From the NCBI GenBank assembly GCA_003118195.1, contig BEXV01000120.1, forward strand, positions 49,145 through 113,144: 64,000 bases of DNA. The letters run 5' to 3'. Both the position numbers and the translations under genes were made by a program. Below, in pieces: positions 25,005 through 36,700 of the stretch. The stretch comes from Hemicentrotus pulcherrimus (Eukaryota; Echinodermata; Echinoidea; Camarodonta; Strongylocentrotidae). The notes under the pieces are model-generated. The model did no database searches. It was not told where the DNA came from and saw only the letters and a program-made list of their open reading frames with translations. Positions within the stretch are counted from its first letter, which is position 1, and every line of letters starts with the position of its first letter.

Positions 25005-25235
25005 AAAAAGATAAATTGACCAATAAAAAGAAGGGGGATAAAGGGAAGAGATTAATAGACGCCATCATTTTGTCAAAATTTCCTCCACAATCTGATAGAT
25101 TATTTAAAGCATCTTTCCAAATAAATCACGGGCGCAATAATTGCCATTGAAGTTTGGAAGAGGAATCAGTCTCCGAACAATCATTAGGCCAGCATTTGTG
25201 GGCAATGAAGGTGACAAGTGGCAATTATAGAAATG
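25005..25235. promoter_or_regulatory. Possible conserved non-coding block (speculative)
   Basis: High-complexity sequence with candidate factor sites: GATAAAGGG, AAATAAATCA (Hox/PBX-like), TTGTCAA and several TAAT cores. It lacks open frames and simple repeats. The call rests on appearance only. Confidence 0.15.
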
Positions 25236-26209
25236 TTATTGATGTATACCATCACAGAAAGTTCGCTTTGGGAAAAAACGCTCATAAATTATTGAGGTGG
25301 ATATTTTCCCATGGATTGAGGTCATGATATTTGTCACGAGCAGTTAGATATATCTTAAATATACATAGAAAATACAAATATACTTATATATTGTTATTAC
25401 CTAATTGTTTTGAAAAGAAAATGCATGCACAACTGCTGATAGTAAAAGGCATTTATATGCATCACTCAGCAGGGGAGACTTTTATGAAGAAACCATAAAA
25501 TGTAATCAAAAATTGACGTTTCTTTGATAATATTATAGCTTTGCCTGTAGTTCTGATTTGAGCTTTGAAATGAAATGAAATCAAAGCAAGACACAATTAA
25601 GACCTCCTGTAGTAGATTTTCACGAACGCGATCACAACGAATTTCTTAAAATTCATCCCAAGTCAATTTCAATAGCCCTATCAATCATCTTTTAAAATGT
25701 GCAAATACTACAATGACATATTACGTAATCATAACATGATTTCTATGGGATATACAAAATGATATTTACAGTTGCCCTTGAGATGAAATTTTTGGAAAGT
25801 CTTTGCGATTGTGTTCACATAGAAATATTTTTTTTTTCACTGATAGACAAACAACACGCTTTCTTTATAATTCGATATTCCAATTCACTGCAACTACCTG
25901 TTTTATATGACTTCATGAAGCACAATTTTTCATGACAAACATTCATGGCAAAAAGAAAAGTAAATAGAAAAAAAAAAATGTGAATACATTTTACACCATC
26001 GCGCTCGTAAGAGAAATTCTGTTTTGTATTTATTTTTTGACAAAATTGACTTTTCCCGAAATAAAATAATATTTGAATGAATGGAATCTAAAATAATTCT
26101 GAAATAGTTTAACGACCTACCAGCGCATGTTCGTTAATATGGTACGATTATATGTATTAACAAAAAGAAAAAACCTTTCGAAGAGCGTGAATACAACGAA
26201 AATACTCAC

Positions 26210-26305
26210 CTTAAAAGTGTGTATGCGATAGACAGGCGACGGATGGCGGTTTGCAGTTTTGCTCGACTATTATATTACTGTTATTGGTCTTGCTTTTCCA
26301 CTACA
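26210..26305 (-). ncRNA. Candidate non-coding or UTR exon (96 nt)
   Basis: On the minus strand a strong polypyrimidine tract ending TTTTTATGCAG precedes the segment, and a near-perfect donor AAG|GTGAGTATT follows it. All three frames contain stops, so it cannot be an internal coding exon. It could belong to a long non-coding RNA or a 5' UTR. No neighbouring exon was identified. Confidence 0.35.
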
Positions 26306-27059
26306 CTGCATAAAAAGAGAAGGTCGGTCTATTGTTTAGATGTCCTCCAAATACTCTGTCTTTTATCCCTAAATGGCTAATCTCGATGTTGTTCGTTGCT
26401 TCCTTTCTCACTCACTGCCTCCCTTGCCCGTAAACTCAACCATTTTATACACTCATTCAGGCAACCTGTCATGGTTGAGGAGTTGCCATGGTTACCCGCT
26501 GACAGACTTCCCGAGTCACTTTTTCTTCCCAATCGCCTACCACTTTCCAGTCAGGGCACGAAGTTTTTTTGTTTTTTTTACTGCAAAGACAACAGTGTCA
26601 CCCTCAAAATAATCATATTCTGGTCATGAAAGAATGTTCTACGCAGCTATGTGTTTGATGCTCAAGAACCTAATTCTTTAAGTTGCTCTTAATTAGCAAT
26701 CTGAAGAGACCAGTATTTGATCAACACTGTATTGTGTAACCTCACCTGTTTCCGCCTATTACTCACAAGCCACGCCCATCTTCTCTATGATTGGTCAATG
26801 CATCTTTACGACATAGCTCTCACAAAGTATAGTTGGTGGCATTGTAGTTCAGTTCTCGCTTGATGAATGCTTTGTAGTACGAGTATTTACGGATGTCTAC
26901 AAAAAAATGCTTTACACCCTCTTATAAAACGTCACACTACGTCATTATGTCGTCACAGGACCCTTATTTTTACTAAAAAAAGGAAACTAGTCAACAGTTT
27001 TCCACTATAGGTAATTACTGGAGGAAATTATGCGCTTATAACTATTGTCACATTTAATA

Positions 27060-27240
27060 TCTTGGTAGTCTCCAATAAAAAAAAAAAAAAACAATATTAA
27101 AATGTTATGAACAAATAGAAATATTCATAAATTTCATTTGAATTAAGTCATATTTTATTTATTTTTTTGTTTTATTTGTTTATACGTTTTATTTGTTTAA
27201 ATTCTTTGTTTTCTATTTGTTTACTTCTATTCATTTTCAA
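27060..27240. repeat. Poly-A run and T-rich TTTTATTTGTTT repeats
   Basis: A 15-base-class A run near 27077 is followed, from about 27150, by several imperfect copies of TTTTATTTGTTT. Confidence 0.7.
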
Positions 27241-27477
27241 TATATTGATTGATCGATCGTATTGTTCAACTTCTGTAAATTCAAATGGATGAGGAAAAAT
27301 TTCCTCTCCATTCAGAGTAAAAAATGAGATCTACTGTTAACCATAAGGATATTAAAATAAATTCATTGATTATAGGGTTAGCACCTTTTTTGTCTCTAAA
27401 ACGCTTCACTTCGATCCAAACGCAGACAGCCTCTATGATGGATCTCACTTCTGTATAATATAGGCCACACTGGATAA

Positions 27478-27570
27478 TTTGGATACAACAACGACTATCA
27501 AAACAAAACAAAACAACACAACACAAAACAACACGACACAAAACAAAACAGACAAACAAAACATAACCCA
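27478..27570. repeat. AAAAC/AACAC pentamer-like repeat
   Basis: A run of CAAAA, CAACA and CACAA units. Read on the minus strand it gives Cys/Val/Leu-rich spurious frames. Confidence 0.85.
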
Positions 27571-27779
27571 AACATAACAATTCAAAACCCTGGATGTGCT
27601 GAGCGCGCACAAAGACCTACTAGGGGTATGGTATAAATTGGACTTTGCATGCCACGTTTGGAGTTTCAAAATGCATGCAAGCTCAATAAAAGAGTACTAT
27701 TGTAATTAATAACGGTCCTATCATAACCCTTACGAGAATAACAGATACTTCGGGGTATAACAATATTTAGCATGCATGC

Positions 27780-27895
27780 ACCAACAACAACAACAGCATA
27801 GAATTGAAAAGCGGTGGACAAACACACACACGCCAACCCACACACACCATAACGCTCACACACCGCCCACACCACACACCCACACAAAATAAAAT
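27780..27895. repeat. CA-rich tract
   Basis: Imperfect CAA and ACACAC units over about 115 bp. Confidence 0.8.
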
Positions 27896-28729
27896 ACGAT
27901 AACAAAACAGGAAAGGGAATAATGTTTCATTTTCTATTCAGCTTGAAGAAGCTGTCGTTCTGTTAGAAGTAAAAGTAAATTGTTTGTTTGTAAGGGTCTT
28001 TTTTTACTCATGTGAACAAATATCATTGGATGAGACTGTCATGAACGGATCGCTCTCAAAATGTATTCATTTTTCAAATGACCAATATAGTTTCAAACTT
28101 TGGATCAAGTATTGATGCCACATGTCTGTATACCATTCTCCGTGTGTAGTGCATTTTGTTGCGTCTGGTTTCTGTACCTCAACTCACACTAGTAATCCCA
28201 TTGACGCAAAATATGATACTAATTCACTCTGAAGTCTCGGCGGTTTCTTTCATGAAATGTCGTGACCAGTACTCTTTAAGTGTTAAAAATGCCCAGTTGA
28301 CGTGTGAGTGTCAGATAAAGCTCGGCATTTGTTTAATGGCAGCAATGGCGAACCAGATCAACATGCCGATCAAGTTTAAGCGATGCCTTTTAATGAGGTG
28401 TGCTAATCTAAGTTTGCCCGTCGGTTCAACCTTTATCACAAGCAAATGATATCCTTATTGTCCTTTTACTCGCTATTATTTTCATTACGTCTTTATTTTG
28501 TGAGTGTATTTCATATATTGCATCGAAGGTGAAAAGTATCACTAACTGTTTATTTTTATTTGCCATCAGTAATGCTACGAATAGTTATATTTTCTCAAAA
28601 CCCTCGTAATACTGAAACGTCCTTCACATATTTCAATTAAGTTCAACCCCAACCTGGACCCAGGGTCACATTGAACAAAGGATAACTTATACTACCTCAG
28701 ATTAATTTCATTCGTTAAACCAGATTTTT

Positions 28730-29041
28730 AACAAAAGCTTATGGTTTAGTATGGTTATTGATTTCCTACCTACTAGTTTCATAAATAAAATTGAATATTC
28801 TATTCAAAATGGTTGCAAGAAACTTACACGATAATGATACAATCTGATTTAAACAAAATTTAAATGCTAATGATTTAGTCAAATTAACAAAAGCTTATGG
28901 TTTAGTATGGTAATTGATTTCCTACCGACTAGTTTCATGAATAAAAATGAATGTTCTATTCAGAATGGTTGCAAGAAACTTACACAATAATTATACAATC
29001 TGATTTACATATAATTTACTTGCTAATGATTTAGTCAAATT
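28730..29041. repeat. 156-bp tandem repeat (two copies)
   Basis: Two copies (28730-28885 and 28886-29041) both start AACAAAAGCTTATGG and end GATTTAGTCAAATT, with a modest number of point differences. The period is exactly 52 codons, and copy 2 runs in frame directly into the reverse-transcriptase relic that follows (ANDLVKL then CNRKLHMLR). The duplication may therefore lie inside the LINE body. Confidence 0.9.
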
Positions 29042-29893
29042 GTGCAATAGAAAACTGCACATGCTGAGAGAACTTAAGAAATTCAAATCACCTTTGAAGG
29101 GTTTAGTGACAATATACGCGGGTTATATGCGACCAATTTTTGATTTTTGTGCTCCAGCGGTTCATAGGATATTTGCAGGAGAAGAAAATAATAATCTTGA
29201 AAAAATACAACGTAGTGTATGTAAGATTATTTTGGGGCCTAGTTACATTACCTATTATAATGCATGTCAAGTATGCGATTTATCAACTCTTGAGGAGAGG
29301 AGACTAGCACTTTGTAGAAAATTCGCAAAATCATTTTCAAATCACTCTATTTGTCAGACCTGGTTACCTCGGAACACACTAATATATCTTTTGGCTGTAT
29401 TCCCAGTTATCAGCAATTTCAATTCAAAACAAAAAGCTTTAAAAATAGCCCACTGTCATTTTTAGTTGATATACTCAACAAAAGTTGAAATTTTATTTCT
29501 TACATCGTTAATGCAAGTATACTGCATGAGTGCTTGTCCCCTCCCCCTGAGTCGGCTGTTTTGAATGTACACATTTCAATCCTTTTACCATGCTTGTATG
29601 GACTTTTATGATATAATAGGAAATTTGTAAACAATAACACCTCCTGTTTTTGTTGTATTTCTGATGACACATGCAATGTGTTTATGGTTTTAGTTACAGA
29701 ATCTAAGTCCTATATGTTATATTGCTATTTTTTAAACATGTATATCTTTAAAAGTGTTACCTATTGTGCCTAGCGTCTAAAGATAACCCATGACTGTCTT
29801 TCATGTACAATTGTATTTTCATTAACCATGCTTGTGCTATAGTAAAACATATAGTATACATATTTGAATTGAATGGAATGAATTGAATTGAAA
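29004..29893 (+). mobile_element. L2/CR1-like non-LTR retrotransposon relic, 3' part
   Basis: The open frame 29004-29465 reads as the C-terminal part of a LINE reverse transcriptase. It contains RKLHMLRELKKF, YAGYMRPIFDFCAPAVH, LEKIQRSVCKIILG and STLEERRLALCRKFAKS, a pattern typical of the region after the catalytic core in CR1/L2-type elements. The catalytic FADD box is absent, so the copy is 5' truncated. A roughly 400-bp 3' UTR follows, ending in a TTGAA-type pentamer tail (about 29863-29893). It is non-functional; the family call is from motif memory. Confidence 0.7.
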
Positions 29894-30948
29894 CCGCTAA
29901 ATCAAATCAAATCAAAATTAAATCAGACAATTAGCGGTATATAACAATTGATACTGATTAGGTTTGACTGGAGCTTTAAGTTATTACCAAATTGCCATCC
30001 ATGCTGTCTTTTTCTCTATTTTCCCTAACACGCCCCTTTCCTGTGTCGTCGCTATTCATCATAAGTGATGCATTCAAGACGCTATTCTTGAGTGTTGTAT
30101 TCAGGTTGTCCAAATTTCCTGCTTCGTTCCATTTTAGTAATTAAGGGACAAACTGAAAGGCACGAGTTCCGGGTAATTTCTTCCTTCTAACTCCCTCCTA
30201 ACTTCGCAGCATATGTTCATGATGATTTTTCATCAAACAAATTGAGCTCGACAATCAAGATTCATATTCGTTACAATCAACGTCATGTCATACTCTGGAG
30301 TTGGAATTCATATTGCGATTACAATTTCTTTTTATTTCTTTTCATCAAAAGATTAAAGGCAGTTATCTTAAGATCAGTGGGTTGCAGGTATCGGTTTTGA
30401 AGTTACCCCAATCAGACAGCCACGTAAGCAGATATGTGCGTTTGGATAAGTTAGCAGTGAACATATTTTTTCCCCCAAAGAACTTTTAACTAGGGATTAA
30501 TGTATTACCGAAGACGAAGCAGTAGCGCATCGATTTGGTTTTAAACCTGGACCCCACCCCCGTTTCTGAGGTAACCATCACGCATTCACATTCGCATCTT
30601 AACCTGGAGTGAACTCGGATACGATACATGGCCCAGCGTAGCAACCATCCTGTCATCCATTCCACATATACAATTTATCCGAGTGATAATATCCCGGGTC
30701 CCTGTCACTCAAAATTTAATTTCGACTAACCAGAGTCAGAAGCAGGTTCCACCAGGATATGAAACTGTAGAGCGACACAATACCTTCATCACTTTTTCAT
30801 TAGTTTTCCGCATTGCGTCTTTGTTTAATAGAAAATAAAGAGAGTAACGTTTAGACATAAAGCAGGAAGATATAACAAAGCACTAATGATGATTCATTAC
30901 CCATCTAGATATCTCATTTCTTGACTGAGAAAGACAAAATTAGAGTGA

Positions 30949-32016
30949 AACGCTTTTGATAAGGTTCCACATGGAAGACTCCTCCATAAGATCCACTACT
31001 ATGGAATCCGAGGTAGCACCCATAGCTGGATTGAGGAATTCCTTACAAGACGCTCACAGAGGGTATTGCTTGATGGATGCTTTTCTCACACCTCTCCTGT
31101 CCTGTCGGGCGTTCCTCAAGGTAGTGTAGTCGGGCCTCTTCTCTTCCTGCTGTTCATCAATGATCTTCCTGACTGCATATCAGCCAAGTCTACAGTGAAA
31201 TTGTTTGCAGATGACTGCATATTGTACAGGAAGGTGTCAAGTGCAGATGATGCAGAATGCCTGCAGAAGGACTTAGATGCACTCCAAGAATGGGAAGCAG
31301 ACTGGCTAATGCAATTCCACCCTCAAAAATGCCAGGTTATGCATGTCTCTAGTAAACGTCAGACATCCAAAGCCTCCTTTCCTTACTTCATCCATGGAGA
31401 GCAGCTACATGTAACAGAAACTGCAAAGTACTTGGGAGTCCACATCCAGAGCAACCTGAAATGGAATCACCATGTAAACATCACCACCAAAAAAGCCAAC
31501 TCTGTACGGTGCTTTCTGCAAAGAAACATGGGGGCCTGCCCACAAAAGACCAAGGAGTTGCTGTGCAAGACGTTAGTACGCCCTGTGATGGAGTATGCTG
31601 CAATAGTGTGGGACCCGTCCACCCAGGAGAACATCAGAAAGGTGGAAATGGTGCAACGCCGTTGTGCACGCTTCGTCCTGGGGGACTATCGGCGCACAAG
31701 CAGTGTCTCAGCCATGCTGAATCAACTTAAATGGGCAAGTCTGCAGGAAAGAAGGGCTCAGCAGAAAGTAGGCATGGTTTACAGCATACTCCATGGCCTG
31801 GTTGATCTTCCAGTCACCTACTTCATACCAGTTGTTGGTCCCAGCACCCGTGGAAATCCACAGAAGTTCCATGTCCCCTTTGCCCGAACTGTGCTATTCC
31901 AAACCACATTCTACCCAGATACTATCCGACTGTGGAACTCCTTACCATCTGCTGTCGTCGATTGCACCTCTTTGGAACTTTTCAAGAAGAAGGTGCAAGA
32001 CATTAAGCTCCGTTGA
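30949..32016 (+). CDS. Partial LINE ORF2: reverse transcriptase domain and C-terminal region
   Basis: The frame is open for about 355 codons. In order it shows FDKVPHGRLLHK, SGVPQGSVVGPLLFLLFINDLP, the catalytic FADD motif (about 31204-31215), FHPQKC, KYLGV, YAAIVWDP and near the end RLWNSLPSAVVD, all hallmark segments of LINE reverse transcriptase and its tail. The endonuclease, the RT N-terminus and any ORF1 are missing, so it could not mobilise by itself. The absence of stops or frameshifts suggests a relatively young insertion. The GC content is higher than the surroundings, as expected for inserted coding sequence. No native start codon is present; the boundary given is the first codon after the upstream stop. 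Confidence 0.85.
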   Translation, partial: NAFDKVPHGRLLHKIHYYGIRGSTHSWIEEFLTRRSQRVLLDGCFSHTSPVLSGVPQGSVVGPLLFLLFINDLPDCISAKSTVKLFADDCILYRKVSSADDAECLQKDLDALQEWEADWLMQFHPQKCQVMHVSSKRQTSKASFPYFIHGEQLHVTETAKYLGVHIQSNLKWNHHVNITTKKANSVRCFLQRNMGACPQKTKELLCKTLVRPVMEYAAIVWDPSTQENIRKVEMVQRRCARFVLGDYRRTSSVSAMLNQLKWASLQERRAQQKVGMVYSILHGLVDLPVTYFIPVVGPSTRGNPQKFHVPFARTVLFQTTFYPDTIRLWNSLPSAVVDCTSLELFKKKVQDIKLR

Positions 32017-32081
32017 GCTTCAGACTGTTTTTTAGCTGCACATAGAATTCTTGTTGAGCCTTTTTACTTGCACTGTACACT

Positions 32082-32108
32082 CGTACCTTGTGACAAGCAC
32101 AAGGTACG
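32082..32108 (+). other. Perfect 11-bp stem-loop in the LINE 3' UTR
   Basis: CGTACCTTGTG is followed by a five-base loop (ACAAG) and then the exact reverse complement. It lies about 30 bp before the GAA tail. 3' hairpins of this kind are known recognition signals for some LINE reverse transcriptases. That role here is inferred from position. Confidence 0.8.
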
Positions 32109-32554
32109 ATAATACGCCAACGGCGGACTGTACCATACTGGAAGAAGAAGAAGACACCAACAGTAAAGTGGTAAAAAATTCTTTGATGGAAATCCCTTTA
32201 GTGCTTGTCAGCTTGTGAGCATTTATTATATCAGATAAGAGGCACCTAGGTCTCAATGCATTATAATGAGAAGTCAAAGTGAGTTCATTCCAAGCTTCAT
32301 GAGGTTGGTTAATGGCTATTACTTACCACTATCCAACTCTTCCTCTTGCGACCCGGAACCCAAAACATGCATTCATAGTAGTCGTTTTTCACATACTGGT
32401 TATATCAAACGATTAATAAAGAAAACGCAAGAAGCAGTTTTATTGTATTGCCATTTCCCAATTTGCACCACACACAATCACACACACGCGTTCGATAGCC
32501 GCAGGGGTGTTCAGTTAAGATCGCTGGTTACGCCTATGATTACACGCAGGTAAA

Positions 32555-32881
32555 GCTATGGTCACAAATCTGAGCAGCGACCGACCGATCAGTAGCCTGT
32601 TCGGTCGCTGCTGGAATTTAGGCATCGCCCAGCAATAAGGTCGGAGCCGGGCGGCGACAGCCCAGACGCCGAGCGTATTTTTGGCGGCGAGTGAAAAGTG
32701 AGCAGGCGCCGCCCAAATTTTAACTCCGCGCTAAAACTTCAGCGGCGACTGAGCGATGCCCTAAAAACGAGCGGTGCCTGGGCGGCCACCGCTCGATGGC
32801 CGGGCAGCCGCCGGGCAGAATTGGTTAAAAACTCGCCGCTCGGCCGCCGAGCAGGCTACTTTTTGGTAATGTGACCATAGC
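32555..32881. mobile_element. 327-bp GC-rich palindromic DNA element
   Basis: The ends are exact inverted repeats GCTATGGTCAC and GTGACCATAGC. A second inverted match lies inside (AGTAGCCTG on the left, CAGGCTACT on the right). The interior is strikingly GC-rich, with many copies of GGCGGC, GCCGCC, GAGCGG and CCGCTC-like words that can pair along its length. No protein is encoded. It is a non-autonomous TIR element or a hairpin-forming foldback; target duplications are not obvious. Confidence 0.8.
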
Positions 32882-35140
32882 ATAAGGTTAACTTGTGACT
32901 TTGGTTCAAATACTGGCTAAGATTCAAATACTCCCTCGAATTCGATGGATATTTGAAAACCCCTTAAGTTTTTTCTATTTATTTTTACGCATATTTTTTC
33001 ATGCCATGGAATCAACTGGCAAACAGCTGTAGCTTTAGGATGTACCCGTCATGCGAAATAAACACAGGTCTGTGTTACATATGCGTTAACATCCATCCAA
33101 CTATTTATTATTGGGCTTCTTTTACATGGTGAGAATTCTAAAAGAACCTTCAGAATTTAATTTGCATTTGTTGTGTGGTAAATGGATTTTCCTTGACTTT
33201 GTATTATACGAACTACGGTGTGAAATGCATAGTTTACAAAGTAAGACATATTTACTTAAAAAGATATTTGTGTAAATACAAAAAAAAAAAAAAATCTGAC
33301 TGAAATATATAACCGATTTAAGATCAATTCAGCTCATTGAGCTTATTGTTTTGCTTATTTGTATTATTATTTTTGATGTCACGAACTAGCAAGTTATGAT
33401 ACCGAAATTCAAGAATATTTCCATGTTGTGATAAACCTCCTCATATTGTCAATTTTCATTTTCTTTGTCTTCTTTGCCCAAGATAATCAAATGATCCATA
33501 TCAATTTTAATGGATTAGGATTAAGGAGCTGTAAAACGGGATTTCCTCTTTTATTAGCTTAGAGTAGACAACTATCTTTGTATTTATAGGATAAAGCTTA
33601 GTTTTAGCCACTACTCTCAGCAGACATGGCAAAAATATGCTTATCATACCCCACTCATCTTTCATTCGAAAGCATGTTCATCAGAAGTGAACTCGGCAAT
33701 GGAAGTCGATCTTTACGACATGAAATTCATAAGGTTTAATTCCCTAATCCAGGGATCACGGTAAAATGGTTCTGAGTGGCTCAACATATTGGATGGATTA
33801 AACGCCACTTTAACGATGGTTTCTTTCGACATACATTTCCATCTCTCATCTTTTTCTACATACTTCTATATCGATCTGACTCTTCCAGTAAATGGGCACA
33901 AAATTGTAAGCCCTCTAAATTCCCTATTCCCTTGGAGAAAAAAAAAGCAGGGTAGCATATTTTCTTTTTTGAATACAAACAAGCACGCTCCATTTGACAA
34001 GAAAATGAACGGAATCTGTTTTTTTCCAGTCATCAACGAAGAAGGAAAAATGTACAAAGGAGGTCGAAATGTATCATGCGGAATTAGGTTAAAACCTGTT
34101 TTGATCAGTGGCAAAGATTGAATCCAGCCATTCTTAAGGCACTGGCATCACGGTAGGGCACGATACACGATGCATTTGAAAGGCCACTGATGGGGGCGGG
34201 GTGGGGGTCCTGGAAGAGGCCCTGTTGTCTCTTCTTTTGTCTCTTTGCGTGTCTTCCTTTGCCTTCTTTTCTTATTTGCCCCCATCCCCTACTAGTTGTT
34301 CTTGATTATATAATGTCTAACAAATAGTATTGCATTAAAAACGGCATAAAATAAAATGAACGATTTTCAGATGTGTATATTATGTAAGTGCATGTCTTTT
34401 GTGAAACGTGTTATTTATATTCATATTCATCTATGTTTAAGTGCAAGTCCTTAAACGAGGACTTGTATGCTAATAATAATTTACGCTTTATGGCAGCCTT
34501 AAAAGATATAGACTATCGTAGTACATGATTTAAGAATAGTTGAGAAACTATTCCATATGTGAAGGCCATGGTGTCGGATAGATTAATGCGCAATTAGCCA
34601 TTTTGGGTTCATAAATAAAGGTTCTGAGAATTTCGTGTCGGATTAGGATGGTTTGTATTGTTTATAACAAACAGGCTCTGAACTGCTCGAGGAAGTTGGG
34701 TATTGAAGTATTTGAACATAAAGATTGCAACCCACATTAATTTTAATCATTTCAGGTTCTGAAATACGGGTTCTGAATTTGCAAGGATGGATGATCCGCG
34801 GTACAAATGCAAAAATCTCTTTTTATGAAATAAATGAACGAGATTTGTTGTTTTTCTCACACAACTTGCCGAAACACTATTACAAGTAATATGTGGAAGT
34901 ACCATTTTCTTAAGTGTAACAATATTTGGAGTGAAAAATTGTTTCATTATTAGAATAACACCTACACATTTTGATTAAGATGTGGTAATATCATGTTAAT
35001 GGTTATTCTATGTAAGACATTCATTAACAACTTCCTTGACTTTAATGTGTTCACATCTACCAAAGATATCCTTTCATGACTATTATTTTGTGGAAAACGG
35101 TCTTTTAAAAATGCTGTCCTTTCTCTCTGTGTCTCTTGTC
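32882..35140. other. AT-rich DNA without a supported gene
   Basis: A short hairpin (CAAGTCCT...AGGACTTG near 34445-34466) is the only structure noted. Small open frames at 33789-34121 and elsewhere show no domain. Confidence 0.35.
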
Positions 35141-35146
35141 CGTTCT

Positions 35147-35203
35147 TGTCCTCCTCCTTCTCCTCCTCCTCATCTTCCTCCTTCTCCTCCTCATCCTCAT
35201 CCT
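35147..35203. repeat. TCC/TCCTCA triplet repeat
   Basis: An imperfect CTC/TCC triplet run of about 57 bp. The overlapping plus-strand frames of 86 and 107 codons (35036-35396) are low-complexity products of it. Confidence 0.9.
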
Positions 35204-35864
35204 CTGTTGTTTTTTTATTTCATTATTATTTCAAAATATTTGTTTATACATGATTCATACATTTTCTACAAATTCTACAAAAATCGATCAAATCAAATCA
35301 AATCCCTTGACGACGGGTGTGTGCGTGTCATTGGTATCACCATCAATGCATACACTTAGCTCCATTGACACACTCGCTAAACAAGATTGTGACTAAGCAG
35401 AGTTTATTGCATGTGCACCCCAAGTTTCGTCGAAATGTTACGCCTTAAGCGTCCTTCTCTAAATCTCAAATCGCATGTGTGATAGCAATATAAATGTGAA
35501 TTGATAGCTGGAATTAGATCCAAGTGTAAAAGTCATACCATGGCTGTCAAAAGAATAGTTTAAACTGTTTTAAAAGACGAAGATGTTACCGGAAGTACGG
35601 ACTAACCTTAACGAAGCTCTATGTTCATATCTTCATTAGATGTCCTTTGGATCTGTCCATCTCTCTCGCTCTAGCTCTCTATCCTTCCCTTTGCATATTA
35701 CGAATCATCGTGTTTAACAATTAAACCACTGATCTATATTTCAAATAGATCTATATTATGACATGAAATGGTACGATAAGCTAATTTATAATAATCAATG
35801 TAAATTTGATAGAGAAGGAGATACTACTTTATTCACAATGCTACTTAAAAATAGGTATTTGAAC

Positions 35865-35993
35865 AAGAGAGAGAGAGGGAGATAGAGAGAGATGTGGCGG
35901 TGGTGAGAGAAGTACATATACAAGAAATAACGAGAAAGAAAGTAAAATATTAAAGAGGAAAGAGATGGATAGAGAGAGAGAGAGAGAGAGAAA
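35865..35993. repeat. GA-rich microsatellite tract
   Basis: Imperfect GAGA runs ending in a clean (GA)n at about 35970-35991. Confidence 0.9.
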
Positions 35994-36239
35994 CACACAA
36001 TAGAGGTGGAGGGGTACTGCAGAAAGTTACTGTGATACCGATTAAAACGTGAGAAGCTATTGCAGAGGCGACGTGTCTTGACTGCATGGTCACGTGGTCT
36101 CTAAACCGCTATCATATAGAACATGTTTGTGCCGCCATGCCGGATGTGACATGGGTATAAATCAGTTTTTATCAATGCACAAATGGAAGTCTACTATAAA
36201 AGATATGTTCCAAGGCGTGCCCATATTTTAACGAGTCTC

Positions 36240-36700
36240 ATCGGGGACGTCTTAACTCACTTTCTAACCCGGGCCGTCAATTATGCCTAGAAATCGGCTA
36301 AATGCCACCATGATCAGAGGGGTTTTTAAAGAGGGAAAGAGAGATCCGCGGTGCAAAAATTCTAGGCGACATGTTATCCACTCGTCTTTCACACGCCCTG
36401 GGAAATGAAAGGGGAGAAATTGAAGCGAATCTTCGTCCAATATCTCCTCAAAATATATCTAAGCTCAAACGGGATGCGCAGGTTAAGCCGAAAATTAATA
36501 GTTTCTCACGTGTCAGGGAAAGAGACGAGGTGAAGTGGGGCAGCTAAAGGGGGTTGTCTTGGTCACCTTAATAGGTCTGGAATCCCTCTCCATCTACCCA
36601 CCCAGATCTAACGGGGTAACACGATGCAAATGGAATTGATAATGGGGTAAACCTGTAAAGCCAGCAGAAAATTGACGATTATTTCTTCAAGTAAATGAAC
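36240..36700. promoter_or_regulatory. Possible conserved non-coding block (speculative)
   Basis: High-complexity sequence without simple repeats or long frames. It has motifs such as TTAATAGTTTCTC, CACGTGTCAGGG and GGGGTAAACCTG. The call rests on texture only. Confidence 0.12.

Larger units (their letters stand above)
30949..32153 (+). mobile_element. 5'-truncated LINE (Jockey/CR1-group) with 3' hairpin and GAA tail
   Basis: Homology begins abruptly within the RT domain at NAFDKVPHGRLLH, just after a TGA at 30946, and runs through the end of the ORF at 32016. A short 3' UTR follows and contains a perfect 11-bp hairpin (32082-32108). The element closes with GAAGAAGAAGAAG (32141-32153). Loss of the 5' end is the usual outcome of target-primed reverse transcription. 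I could not find a convincing target-site duplication. Confidence 0.85.

Noticed and set aside
30520..30600. tRNA-like stretch AGTAGCGCATCGATTTGG
   Set aside because: The expected B box is absent, so even a SINE relic is not supported.
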